A stretch of DNA of 64,000 bases, taken from positions 1,149,801 to 1,213,800 of the forward strand of contig PCDI01000012.1 of the NCBI GenBank assembly GCA_002778195.1. Direction: 5' to 3'. The DNA is from Raffaelea ambrosiae. Its lineage: Eukaryota > Ascomycota > Sordariomycetes > Ophiostomatales > Ophiostomataceae. The position numbers and the translations under genes are program-made. Each line of letters starts with the position of its first letter. The stretch's first letter is position 1. The notes beneath the pieces are model-generated. The model was not told the DNA's origin and ran no database searches. It saw nothing but the letters and a program-made list of their open reading frames with translations. Shown in pieces: positions 1 to 10,078 of the stretch.

Positions 1-2527
1 CATCGCCACCGCCGCCGCCCCAATGGTTCGCTTCTTCTTTGGACGTGTCCACCGGCCGGAACCCAGACGACAAAGACGAACCAGCCGTCCCAGCGCCGGA
101 CGCCACGGCTGCCGTGTCGACCGTCTTCCAGCGCTTCTTCTTGGCGGCGGCGGCCATGTCTGCTTCGAGTTTCTCGTCTTTCTTGGCGCTCGGCGGGTTT
201 TCGAAGCTGGACACGAGGTACTCCTGGGTCGTGGCGGAGAAGACCGACCACCCGTCCCAGTGGCCCAGGACCAGGCCGATGCTGCGCTTCCACTTGTCGG
301 CGCGCAGACGGCCCCAGTGCAGCTTCTCGGCCATGAGGCCCAGGCCCTCAAACACCTTGCGGTTGCGCAGCGCGTTTTCAAACAGCTGCCGGTACCGCCA
401 GGCATGGCGGATGCCGCTGGTGGCGGACGAGGACAGGATGTCGCTGACCACGTAGACGGCGATCAGCTTGGCGCCGCTCGTATCTCGCACGTCCGCGGAC
501 GGGGGGGCGGCACTGGCGGACGCCGTAGACGCACCCGGTGCCGGTCCACCAGACGCCGCAGGAACAATGGCCTGCGAGGCGCTGCTGTCTCTGCCGGCGT
601 CATGGCCGGCGGGCTCTTGCTTCTTGCACTCGGGGTTGGCCGCAGACAGCGCAAACGGCTGCTCAATGTTGGACACGATCATCTCCACGATCTCGTCCGA
701 GCCCCGGCTGGCGTGGGTGATGGCAAAGGCCGTGACGCGGGCAATGTCGCCCTTGCGCAGCTTCGAGAGCGTCGTCGGCAGGCGTGCCAGGAGGTGGGTC
801 AGCTTGGCCTTTTCCATCGGGTTCAGGAACATGTCTTCGCCGTCGTTGCCAGCGCCGGCACCACCACCCGTCCCGGCGGCCGCATCCGCCGGTGGCTTGC
901 CGCCGTCCTCGTAATCCGAATCGTCGGAAGAGTTGTACTCGGAATCCGACACAAACTCGGCCACGTCTGTGCTGAACTCGTAGGGCAGGGGGTGGTCGGG
1001 CACCTTCCACGCGCTGCTGCCTTCAAACAGCGGCATGTACTTGCCCTGGCCGCGCTTCGTCTGGTGCCCCGTGACAATCTCCCAGAGGCGGTACCGGTAC
1101 CAGACGCCGGCTTCGCTGCGGGCATCCCAGATCCACGCCCACTTCTCTTCCCGCTGGACTTCGGGTCGGCTCATCAGCAGGGCCTCGAACTCGGGGCCGT
1201 GGTCCAGGACGCTCTCGACGACCTTGTGGATCATCCGCAGCTTCCGGATGTCCCGTGGCGGCCGCACAGGCACATACAAGATCCCGTCGCGATGGACATG
1301 GCCGGCAGCGCCACCCGGGGGACCGAACGTCGAAGGCGGAGGAATGCCCCGGCCGCGTCCAAACCCACCGCGACCATGAAAGGCGGGCGGCGGTGGGGGC
1401 GCAAATCCTCCACCAGGCACGGGGGGTCCATCGGGTCGAGTCGCCGGCACGGGCTTTGCCCCGAAAGGCTGTGAGGCGCCGGCAGCCGTGCCGGACAAGG
1501 ACGTGCTGTTCGCCAGCGACGATGCCGAGGCCGACGCAACCACGGCCGACGAAAGGTGCCTGTGCAGGTTGAGGTAGTACCCGTAGCCCAGGTAGCGGTT
1601 CTGCAGCGCGCTCACGGCCGCGTCGATGTCGCTGGCAGCCGTGCCGGTGGAGAGCGTGACAATGGCCGCGACGGCTTTCCGGTCGTTGGGTCCGCTCGAC
1701 GAGGCTGGCAGCATGCGCACATTGTCGACCGTCAGTCCCGTCGGCGCCACGAGGGCCTTGACCGCAGCAGGCGACGTGACCGGTGGCAGGTTCGCCAGGC
1801 GGACGGTCGGCTTCGACACGGCCTTCTCTTCGGCCCGGTCGGCTGCCGCATTGCTGCCCGTGCCGCTGCCTGGCCCGCCAGACATGCCGCCACCGGGACC
1901 ACCTCCACCGCCAGGCCTCGAGATCCGTCCCCCCGTCTGCATGCCGCCACTGTCGTCGTCCTCGTCGTCGCTGTCGTCGCCAAAGGCCAGTCGGTTGCCG
2001 ATGCCTCCTCCGGGCGGACGGCCACCACCCGAGGGCTCGTCTCGGCCTCCTCGTCGCTCGGAAGAGCCAGATGGTCCGACCTCGGACGAAAACGGCCGCT
2101 TCTTGAAGTTGCTTCCTCCGCCTCCACCATAGCCGGAGGGTGCCAGCCCCAGGCTGCCTGGTCCACTGTTGCGCATAGACGATGGCCCGGAGGAGGGTAT
2201 GCTGAAATGTCGACGGCCGCCTGCGCCACCGATCGGCGCACCGCCTAACGGTGGCGGCGGCGGCAGGCCACCGGGAGTGTGTGGACGGGTGGTCGAAGAG
2301 GGTCGCGCATGTCCGTGGGAATGGTGGCCTGTAGTCGCGCCGTGGTTACTGCTACTGCTGCCGCTGCCGTCGTCGAAGCTCTTGACAAAGTCCTCGTAAA
2401 TCGCGGCAGTTTCGGCGGCTTCGCGTTGGCGCTTGGCCTCGGCCTCGGCTCGCTGGCGCTCAAAGATGGACTTTTTGTTGATGGGTTTGGCCGGGTAGCG
2501 GTTGCTGTGTGGGTTGTTGTTGGACAT
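1..2527 (-). CDS. U2 snRNP-associated SURP/CID protein (SR140/U2SURP-like), 3' part missing
   Basis: Open frame from ATG at 2527 (reverse strand) to the left edge without a stop, so the C-terminus lies outside the window (about 842 codons visible, no intron seen). In order it shows a lysine/arginine-rich start (NPHSNRYPAKPINKKSIFE), a Gly/Pro-rich linker, a degenerate RRM ending in YLGYGYYLNLHRHLSS, a proline/glycine segment, a SURP module (LRMIHKVVESVLDHGPEFE) and a CID-type helical domain (MEKAKLTHLLARLPTTLSKL). This RRM-SURP-CID order is that of SR140/U2SURP, which joins the 17S U2 snRNP and acts in branch-site recognition in the nucleus. The start is supported by the conserved KxxxxxK segment straight after it. 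The order is seen in the sequence; the splicing role is taken from the family. Confidence 0.87.
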   Translation of the reverse strand, partial: MSNNNPHSNRYPAKPINKKSIFERQRAEAEAKRQREAAETAAIYEDFVKSFDDGSGSSSSNHGATTGHHSHGHARPSSTTRPHTPGGLPPPPPLGGAPIGGAGGRRHFSIPSSGPSSMRNSGPGSLGLAPSGYGGGGGSNFKKRPFSSEVGPSGSSERRGGRDEPSGGGRPPGGGIGNRLAFGDDSDDEDDDSGGMQTGGRISRPGGGGGPGGGMSGGPGSGTGSNAAADRAEEKAVSKPTVRLANLPPVTSPAAVKALVAPTGLTVDNVRMLPASSSGPNDRKAVAAIVTLSTGTAASDIDAAVSALQNRYLGYGYYLNLHRHLSSAVVASASASSLANSTSLSGTAAGASQPFGAKPVPATRPDGPPVPGGGFAPPPPPAFHGRGGFGRGRGIPPPSTFGPPGGAAGHVHRDGILYVPVRPPRDIRKLRMIHKVVESVLDHGPEFEALLMSRPEVQREEKWAWIWDARSEAGVWYRYRLWEIVTGHQTKRGQGKYMPLFEGSSAWKVPDHPLPYEFSTDVAEFVSDSEYNSSDDSDYEDGGKPPADAAAGTGGGAGAGNDGEDMFLNPMEKAKLTHLLARLPTTLSKLRKGDIARVTAFAITHASRGSDEIVEMIVSNIEQPFALSAANPECKKQEPAGHDAGRDSSASQAIVPAASGGPAPGASTASASAAPPSADVRDTSGAKLIAVYVVSDILSSSATSGIRHAWRYRQLFENALRNRKVFEGLGLMAEKLHWGRLRADKWKRSIGLVLGHWDGWSVFSATTQEYLVSSFENPPSAKKDEKLEADMAAAAKKKRWKTVDTAAVASGAGTAGSSLSSGFRPVDTSKEEANHWGGGGGD

Positions 2528-3230
2528 TGTAGCGGTAGACGAGGGCACTGCTGGCCCTTGCTTGAATGCCTGTCGTGAATGTCGAGATCGTCAAATTTCA
2601 GGTCGACTTGGGCGTCAATAGAAACCCCCGTGAAAGCTCAGCTATGGCGGCGCGAAAATAGCTCTGCTCGTCGAAAGAGCCATGGACAGGTTCGACCCGC
2701 CGCGTTGCATCACCGTTGGTAGCTGTCGTCAATGGACGCGTGGGTTCGGGGGTGGAAGAAGGGAGGTGGGCGAAACAAGCTGTGCCCAAAAACACGAAAA
2801 TCATAGTAAGGCGCTGGTGATTTTCGTATTTTAATTTTCAATATATTTAATTCAGGTCTAGAGCTCTGACAAGCATCGTAGCTACTTTTTAGCGGGACCC
2901 TCGCCTGGCCTGCGGGGGGTGACGTCCACTAATCCACAGGCCAACGCAGGCTCGGGTTGCCTATCCGAGATATGTTGTAATAGTTAGACGACCAAGCTCC
3001 GGTGGCCGATTCCGCTGCACAGCGAAGAGCCCCATATTTCTGGGCAGCACTAAGTTGGATCTGACGATAATTTTCGGCCGATGTCGACGATGCTCCAGAT
3101 AAGAGCGCGCTGGGCCACACCGGGCTGCTATCATGTTATTGAGTGTCCCTCGTCTCTTTCGTCCAATTGATCTTCCTCTTCTGCCTCTTGTATTATTCTT
3201 TTTATTCTTTTCGTAGCTTCTGCCCCAATC
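2528..3230. other. Divergent intergenic region
   Basis: About 700 bases between the divergently transcribed SR140-like gene and the flavin oxidase gene. It must hold both promoters. The stretch just before 3231 is pyrimidine-rich in the sense direction of the oxidase, as is usual for fungal leaders. No RNA gene or coding exon was recognised. Confidence 0.5.
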
Positions 3231-4783
3231 ATGGCCTTCTCTGCGCCCAAGGGCATCCTCATCGTGGGCAGCGGCGTCTTTGGCCTCAGCACAGCCGAGG
3301 CGCTCCTGCGTCGGCCCGCCTTCCAGAACACCTCCATTACAGTTGTCGACCGGGGATCTGACAGTCTGGATGCCACTGCCACGGACAAGGACGACATCTC
3401 CCAGCACTTCCCTGCCCGGGATGCTGCCAGCATAGACTCCTCCCGCATCATCCGCCCGGACTACGCCGACCCGGCCTATGCAGCACTCGCCAATGATGCC
3501 CAGGAGATCTGGCGCGGCGCCAAGAAGTCGCCCATTGGCGAGGGCATCGGTGCTGACGGGCGGTACACCGAGAGCGGGCTCGTGCTGGTGGCCGACCGCA
3601 GCCCAGCCGACGACGACCCGACCCGGACCAAGAAGACGGGGCTGGACTATGTGCGGGAGAGCTGGGAGAACGTCAAGGCTCTGTCGGCGCATGATCCTCA
3701 GATGCTGGAGAAGTACGTGAAAAACACACTGACACACTAAACATTTTATGAACGGGCCACGCAACTGAACACCTTTTTTTTTTTTTTTCTCGCAGGATCC
3801 GAGAGCTCTCTGGCCCGGAGGCCATCCGCAGCGCCATGGGCACCGGCGGCACCACCGGCGCCTGGGGCTACCTCAATGCCTCCAGCGGCTGGGCCAATGC
3901 CGAGCGCAGCATGGCCTGGATGCTCGAGCGCGTGCGCGCCTTTGGCCGGGTGCAGTTTGTGCGAGGCAAAGTGGCGTCCCTGGACGGGAGCGGAGACAAC
4001 GTTCGGGGCGTCGTCCTCGAGGACGGCCGTCGGCTGGCCGCTGACCTCACCATCGTCGCCACCGGGGCCTGGACGGAGACGCTGCTGGGAGACACGGCTG
4101 TCGGTTCTGGTGCCGGCAGCGTGACCGGTGCCATGGCGGCCACGGGCCAGGTGCTGGGGTATGTGCCGTTTGCCAGCGCCGCGGAGCGGACACCTCTCCT
4201 CAACATGCCGGTCACGCTCAACCTGAGCACGGGCCTGTTCATCATTCCGCCGGCGCCGGACAGCGCCCACCTGAAAGTGGCGCGGCACGGCTACGGATAC
4301 GTGAACCCGACCGCGACGACCTCGTCGACGCCCATGACGCACGAGGACGACCCGCACCTGTCCATCCCGAGCGAGGGGGCAGCAGACCTGCGGCGAGGCC
4401 TGCAGCAGATGGTGCCCCAGTCGGGTGTGGCGGCGCGCCCCTTTGAGCGGACGCGAATCTGCTGGTACACAGACACACCGACGGCCGATTTTGTGATCGA
4501 CTACCACCCGACGCGGAAGGGCCTGTTTGTTGCCACGGGCGGCAGCGGGCACGGGTTCAAGTTCTTGCCGGTGCTGGGCGACAAGATTGTGGACTGCATC
4601 ACAGGCAACACGCCCGCGGTCTTCAAGGAGAAGTGGGCTTGGAAGACGAAGAAGGCAGCGGCCACAGGCTTAGGAGCAGCCTCGTCGGTCGTGACCGAAG
4701 ATGGGAGCCGTGGTGGCCGGACAGGACTTGTTCTCAAGGACGAGTGGGCCAAGGACACAGCCAGTACCAAGGCCAAGATATAA
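3231..4783 (+). CDS. FAD-dependent oxidase of the sarcosine/pipecolate/fructosyl-amino-acid oxidase family
   Basis: Two exons, 3231-3712 and 3796-4783, join to 489 aa. The donor is GTACGT and the acceptor CTCGCAG, and the phase is preserved (K-IRELSGPEAI). Near the N-terminus ILIVGSGVFGLSTAEALL is the dinucleotide-binding Rossmann motif. Near the C-terminus RICWYTDTPTADFVIDYHP carries the Cys that bears covalent FAD in monomeric sarcosine oxidase and fructosyl-amine oxidases, followed by a GGSGHGFKFLP flavin-binding block. Members oxidise N-methyl, imino or fructosyl amino acids, giving H2O2. The last three residues are AKI, close to the peroxisomal PTS1 consensus, so peroxisomal location is possible but unproven. 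The exact substrate cannot be read from the sequence. Confidence 0.88.
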
Positions 4784-5283
4784 AATGCCATGCCACCTGG
4801 TTAACGACTGTACTGTACGTGGACCGGTGCTGGTGCTTGTGTACATAATGTACGTAATGACTACCACAATCTCTCCCACTATGTCACACAAGTCACGATC
4901 AGTTGTACAACAAACGAGAAAATTGGGGATGAAAGATGCAAACGGTTATTGCCGTGGCAAGCATGCAAGCCCGTCTCCTTTTTTTTTTTTTCTCTCTTTT
5001 TAAAGGTTGATGGGTTTTGAGGTTGATGCCCAATTGGGTCTCCTCTGATTCTGAAGATGCTTTTTTTTCGTTCCTCTGTTCATGACGCGCCATGAGCTTG
5101 AAGGTAGATTAACCCGATTCGTATCCCTAAGCCGCCCTTTGTATGTCCTGACTCCTTCTCCTTTACGCTATGAACGCCGATGCAATGCGACTAAAACGAC
5201 AAATTCTGGATAAAACAACGTACTGCTACACTTCGTACAGCTCAGCGGCACGAGTGGATTTTGTTGTGATCGTTAAACCGGTC
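4784..5283. other. Convergent 3' intergenic region
   Basis: Five hundred bases between the ends of the oxidase gene and the TBP gene. It has a T-run near 4980 and is moderately AT-rich, as expected for two facing 3' UTRs. No coding or RNA gene was seen. Confidence 0.5.
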
Positions 5284-6206
5284 TCAGACCTTGCGGAAAT
5301 CCTGGAGCACAGGGTAGATCATCTCGAAAGCCTGATAGATCTCTTCGCGAAACTTGGCGCCGGTCAGTACCGTTTTGCCGCTGACGAAGATGAGCAGGAC
5401 AATCTTCGGCTTGATCATGCGGTAGATCAGGCCGGGGAAAAGCTCTGGCTCGTACGAGCTGAAGTTGTGGTGGCGGGAAGCCAGACCTTCCAGACGCACT
5501 GGAAACTTGATATCGCAGGACCCGACAATGTTTTGAATCTTGAAATCCGTAAACTTGGCATTGAAGCCCAGCTTTTGGATGATACGCGCATATTTGCGCG
5601 ATGCCAGCTTGCTGTCGTCCTCGGATTTCTGGGTCGAGGGGTCAGTAAAGACGACTTGTACGAGCCAATGTACAGTCAAGGCAAAAAGAACGTACTGCAC
5701 CGGTGACAACCATCTTGCCGCTGGCAAAGATCAGAGCAGTGGTCTTGGGTTCGCGAATCCGCATAATCACAGCCGCAAACCGCTGGATGACGCGTCAGCA
5801 ACAATGTGTCTAAGATCCAACAGACCAGAAACAGGTTCTCCGCAGGGTGCTGGCAGCATACCTTTGGGTTGTACTCGGCATTGCGCGCATGCAATGCAAT
5901 GGTCTTCAGGTCCAGACGGCAGTCCAGGTTGACAGTTGCCACGATGTTTTGCAAAACAGGAGTCAGACCGCTGCCGCTGTGCGTCGCAACGGGTGTCGCG
6001 ACTGGCGTAGCAGGTGTGACTGCCGAGCCAGCATCTGAGCCGGTCCGGAAGAGGTCAATAGGGATGGGTGCCTGGCTCTCCGTCGCCGAGTTGGAGTCGT
6101 GCGGAGGGGTCATCTCTGCGTGGCCACCCGGGAACGACAGCGAGCCCGGTGCCGTGAAGGCCTTTGCCTGCTGGGCATTGACGGGATGTGTGTGGAAAAC
6201 CTCCAT
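5284..6206 (-). CDS. TATA-box-binding protein (TBP)
   Basis: Three exons on the reverse strand, 6206-5862, 5782-5696 and 5628-5284, give 258 aa. Splices fall after NPK and after VVTGA, with donors GTATGC and GTACGT and acceptors ATCCAG and ACCCAG. The N-terminal ~75 residues are variable and hold a short TPATPVATPVAT repeat. The rest is the conserved saddle: LQNIVATVNLDCRLDL starts the first repeat, RFAAVIMRIREPKTTALIF follows, and the second repeat contains FKIQNIVGSCDIKFPVRLE and the closing FEMIYPVLQDF. TBP nucleates pre-initiation complexes for all three nuclear polymerases. A strong acceptor (CTTCTCCCTAG) lies 24 bases before the chosen ATG, so an upstream exon exists, probably in the 5' UTR; an extra coding exon cannot be excluded. 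Confidence 0.96.
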
Positions 6207-7916
6207 GTTCACGGCTTCGTGCTGTTTCTTCTAGGGAGAAGAAAATAGGCGTAAAGAGGAGAGGAGGAGAAGGTGTGGGAGGACACGGGATGGGGAGAAG
6301 AATGAGAGAGTGAAAGTCGAAAGAATCTTCAGACTTGGCAAGCAAAGCGTTAGCAAATGGGTTGCTCCGATGGCATGTCTACGTCAGGAAGGGAAGTGCA
6401 GTCTGAAGCAGTTCTCGCCCGATGGTATGATGAGAAGAGCCGCAGAAAGGAGAAGGTTTCCCTTACCGAATGTGGGAGATGAACAAGTGAATGTCTCCCC
6501 CAGCACACGCCAGTCTGAGCAGTGAAGCCGACTAGTCTGAAGACCGAAGAGACTCGAGATCGTTGCTGATCGTGGAGTCCCAGAAGACGAAGAGAGCTTC
6601 GTTGGTTTCCAAGAGCAAGAGAAGTATGGGCGAGTTCGTGAGAGAGCTGTCCTTCTTTTTCTTGTTATGTCTTTGTTCTAAGGGGGGTTTCTTTCTTGCG
6701 TTCACTTCAACAGGTGGGTGGTTTTCTCTTTTCTTTTCTGATCTATTTGGCTTGGGGGGGGGGAGAACTGCAAGGCTCGAGCAGGTGGCACGAGGTGATG
6801 CAGCTGGGTTGGAGAGGAGAGGATGGAGAGGGGATTGGGGCTTGGGTCTCCGGGTATTAAATAGATGTAAAAGGCGGGCAAGTGAGTCTGCAGGGCAAGC
6901 ACTCGAGACAGAAAAGACGGACGGGTCCAGACCGACTCTGTCTTGTCCTGCTGTCGAGGGAAGGAGCGATGCGCCGAAGCTGACGATGCTGTCGCAGGAA
7001 AGAACCGCCGAGTCAATGACGACAGTTCTGCGCCAACGTGTGGACCGTGCAAGGAAGGAGCCTCGGTATGGCTGGAGACGAGGCTTGTGAGGGCGGGGGG
7101 GAAGTATTAAGTAATTAGAAGAACAGTAAAACGCAAAACGAACAGAAAAGGCAGGTGGGATGTAGTTTGTTGCTGTGAGGGAATAGTCCAGATACTTGGG
7201 GACCAGGCGAGACTCCACACAAGACAGGCAAAACACAGAGCTTTCTTTCTCACACGCTCTCACGGGCTAGCCAGGGCGGCTGGATGTGGGAGCTGTGATG
7301 GTCTTATAACCTCAAAATGGGTGTGGCAATAGGGGGTGAACAAGCAAAGCAAAAGCGCCCGACCAGGGTGAGACCAGGTGAAGGAGATAAAAAAAATAAT
7401 AATAATTAAAAAAAAAAAAAAGGGCGGCTAGGGGCAACCGGGGACCGCAGGCCGTGGTGGCCCAGAAGGTGAAGGCCAAAAACGCCGCCGCAGGAAAAGA
7501 AAGAAAAAAGAAAGAGAAAAAAAAACGCTTTTTTAAAAAGAGGGTCCCCCCCTCCGTATTTTTGGCTTGTTGCTGGGGCGCCGGACCCGCTTGTTCTCTC
7601 CTGTTGTTTGACATGGAGGGGCGTCGCACTCGCTGATTGGCCATAAGCAGTTTTGGTCGCTGTTTGCGCAGCCAATCAGCGGCTGCGCTCTTGTCCAGGA
7701 TTCCTCTTCGCATCCCTGGCCATGCGACTGCTACTACGAGTATGGTATGTGTGCCTCTTGCTGCCTAGACGACCAGCCAGTCAGCGCAACGCAGACCACG
7801 CGGAGGTACCGGTACTTGGGCCCGTCGCCCCAGAACCTCGCTGATTGTCGTTTTTGTTTTTCGCCCCTGAGGGTCTGCAGCACCATACGAGTAGTAAGAA
7901 TAATACACACTTTGTA

Positions 7917-7940
7917 GTACATAGTAGTAGTACTATGTAC
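7917..7940. repeat. Perfect inverted repeat built from GTACATAGTA / TACTATGTAC
   Basis: Two 10-base arms, GTACATAGTA and TACTATGTAC, are separated by GTAG. The arms are exact reverse complements. Single copies of the same core lie at 9051-9059, 9127-9135, 9279-9291 (with an insertion), 10013-10022, 25072-25081 and 25098-25108 (with an insertion), all in non-coding sequence. Confidence 0.85.
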
Positions 7941-8520
7941 AATAAAATATGGGCGTCTAAAAGAGGGCCGCTCTAAAAAGGTTTTGGGCGCTGGGCTTAC
8001 TCTCTTGGTCGCGAGCGGCTGAAACACTTGCGTATGCCTCCACAAAAGAGTGAGCAGACCGAGAAAGCTTCCACTTTTTTGAGATCGCCAAATCCCCGTC
8101 TCCCCGTTTGTGTGCATCATCGACTTGGCTGGCGCTTGGGTCTCTGTGGCTTGTATGCAACTCCTTTTTTTTCTTCTACGAGTACGCCCTCTTTGCACGA
8201 AAGAAGATTTTGCGGGCTCTGTCGCTGAGATCGTTGGGATTTTCCCCTTTCTGTCGGTATCGTGATAGTGTGAGCAAGCCCTGGACGCTACGGGTCTGCC
8301 TATGGCCTCTTGATCCCAGTTGAGTTGCTTGTTACCCCTGGACTCTTGTTCTCTCATTGACCCTGGTTTCCACGGCTCCCTTCGATCTTGCCTCCTTGAA
8401 CACTTCACATATCGACTCTGCACTCTTGACTACCACATCTCGCCTCTTGCCTCCTGGGTGACTCTCGTGTCTTCCCTCGTGACTGCACCAGTACGAGCCT
8501 TGTGCATCCAGATTCTCCTT

Positions 8521-8560
8521 CATGCCTTCTTGCCTTCATGCCTTCATGCCTTCCCGCATC
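8521..8560 (+). repeat. Short tandem repeat (TGCCTTCA-type)
   Basis: TGCCTTCTTGCCTTCATGCC continues as further TGCCTTCATGCCTTCC units, a run of four imperfect copies of an 8-9 base unit inside non-coding sequence. No function is apparent. Confidence 0.6.
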
Positions 8561-10078
8561 CCTCGCTCGTCAACTATCGAATCTCGAAAATAGGGGGCAT
8601 CCCTACACCATCCCTCTTTTCGACAAATGCGAGATTCAGGATTGTCTGCCACACCACCTCCCAGAATCCCGCTGGTTCAAAGTACAGATACCTCTGGGAA
8701 ACAGACCTCCTTGGGAAACCCGCGGTCCTGTCCATCTGCACGGCACCTGGTGGTCCGCCTACAGCCCCTGCAACGTCCATGCAAGTCCAAGCTCACCCTT
8801 TCATCTTTCATACTGTTCGTCGTGTGCCTTATCCTTATCACACACAGACACACACTCCAAACGCCCAGACAGGTCAAAGCCCACTCACACACAACACACA
8901 CCCCCCCAGCCTTGTTCGCTGCATGGAAGATTGTGACTCATTTCCTGGGTTGACCCTCCCCCCTGCAACCCTCTTCTCCGAGACATGGCAGTACACACAC
9001 AAAGGGAAGCCCATGTTTGAGACACATGGAGGCGGGACCGTAGAAAAGTGTACTATGTAACTACTGGTAGGACTCAATCTAACCGACTGGCTGGGGTGCA
9101 TTTCTTTCTGTGGTCATTTGACTTTGTACTATGTAGGATTCTGGGAAGGGGACTACCGGCTTCTGAGAGAGAAATAGGAGGCTCGCCAGGATTCTAGACC
9201 CCAAGAAAGCTGACACTGCAAGATGTCCTTTTTGGTGTGGCGCAGTCAAGGCTGCAAACGGATGTCTGGCAAGAATACTACTATTATGTACAGAAAGGAC
9301 CAACAACACGCGGCGCGCGCACACACACACCCTTGTGCAAACCCCCCCCCCCCCCCCCAAAAAAAAATCCAACCCCCAATCACAAAACCAATAGACCGAA
9401 AACGAGCTGCATATTGCAGTTTTTGTGTGCCGCGTGGGGAGGAAGCTCATGTACCACACCCCGTCGTACCCGTTTCTTTTGTCAACCGTAGCACAGGCGG
9501 CTCCGAGCTTTTCCTGTATCTACCAATAGGATTGTGCGGACAAAAGCAAGAGACAGCTTCCGTCAGGAAAGTCGTCTCGCGTTTGTTCGCGCCCTGTTCG
9601 CGCCCCGTTCGTGTCGCCCGTTTGTGCAAGTTTGGCAATAACGGCTTTTTTCGGCTTATGGGCTCAGCGAGCTTCTTTTTTGTTCTTGCCAAACGCTGTG
9701 GTGTTCCGGTTTTTGGTTGTTCAACCAGGGAAGCCTCCGTGTAAGACAGCCAACCACACACGGGAGCAGCAGTAACATTCTGTTTGACCTCGTTGGCTTA
9801 CACGCATAGATGGTACATGTTCCTCGTTTATTTTTGGGGGGGGGTGCGGGGAGGGTGTTGAATGCTGCTTGTACCCCAAAACATCTATGTCTACTATGAT
9901 GTATTACTCCAAAAAACACCCAGGAGCCCACTCTACCATGCCGTCCATGCTTTCCAAGGCTCCATGCTTGGCTCCTCCCCCCATGCTTTCTCTTCCTTGC
10001 GTAAAATACTCCTACTATGTACATGCCCAGGTATCGAAAAAAAAGGAAAGAAAAGAGACAAGAGAAAAAGAGAAAAAA

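Larger units (their letters stand above)
6207..10078. other. Long intergenic region between TBP and ETF-QO
   Basis: Nearly 3.9 kb. The part from 6207 to about 7300 is C/T-rich on the reverse strand and probably holds the TBP leader, its 5' intron and the promoter. From 7300 to 10078 there are poly-A/T runs, a poly-C/poly-A junction near 9341-9367, and several copies of TACTATGTAC. Open frames of up to ~246 codons occur here but show no domain, no biased composition typical of the neighbours, and no splice-supported extension. I see no convincing gene. A non-coding transcript is possible. Confidence 0.5.

Noticed and set aside
23..1474. A 483-codon forward open frame
   Set aside because: It is antisense to the SR140-like gene, whose reverse frame shows RRM, SURP and CID motifs. 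The forward translation is Arg/Gly/Ala noise from high GC.
2685..2715. GGTTCGACCC, resembling a tRNA T-loop
   Set aside because: The flanks do not form the 5-bp T stem, and no D, anticodon or acceptor stems could be paired nearby.
8320..9060. A 246-codon forward open frame in the TBP/ETF-QO gap
   Set aside because: His/Pro/Thr/Ser-rich low complexity with CA and CT tracts, no domain, poor start context and no supporting splice partners.
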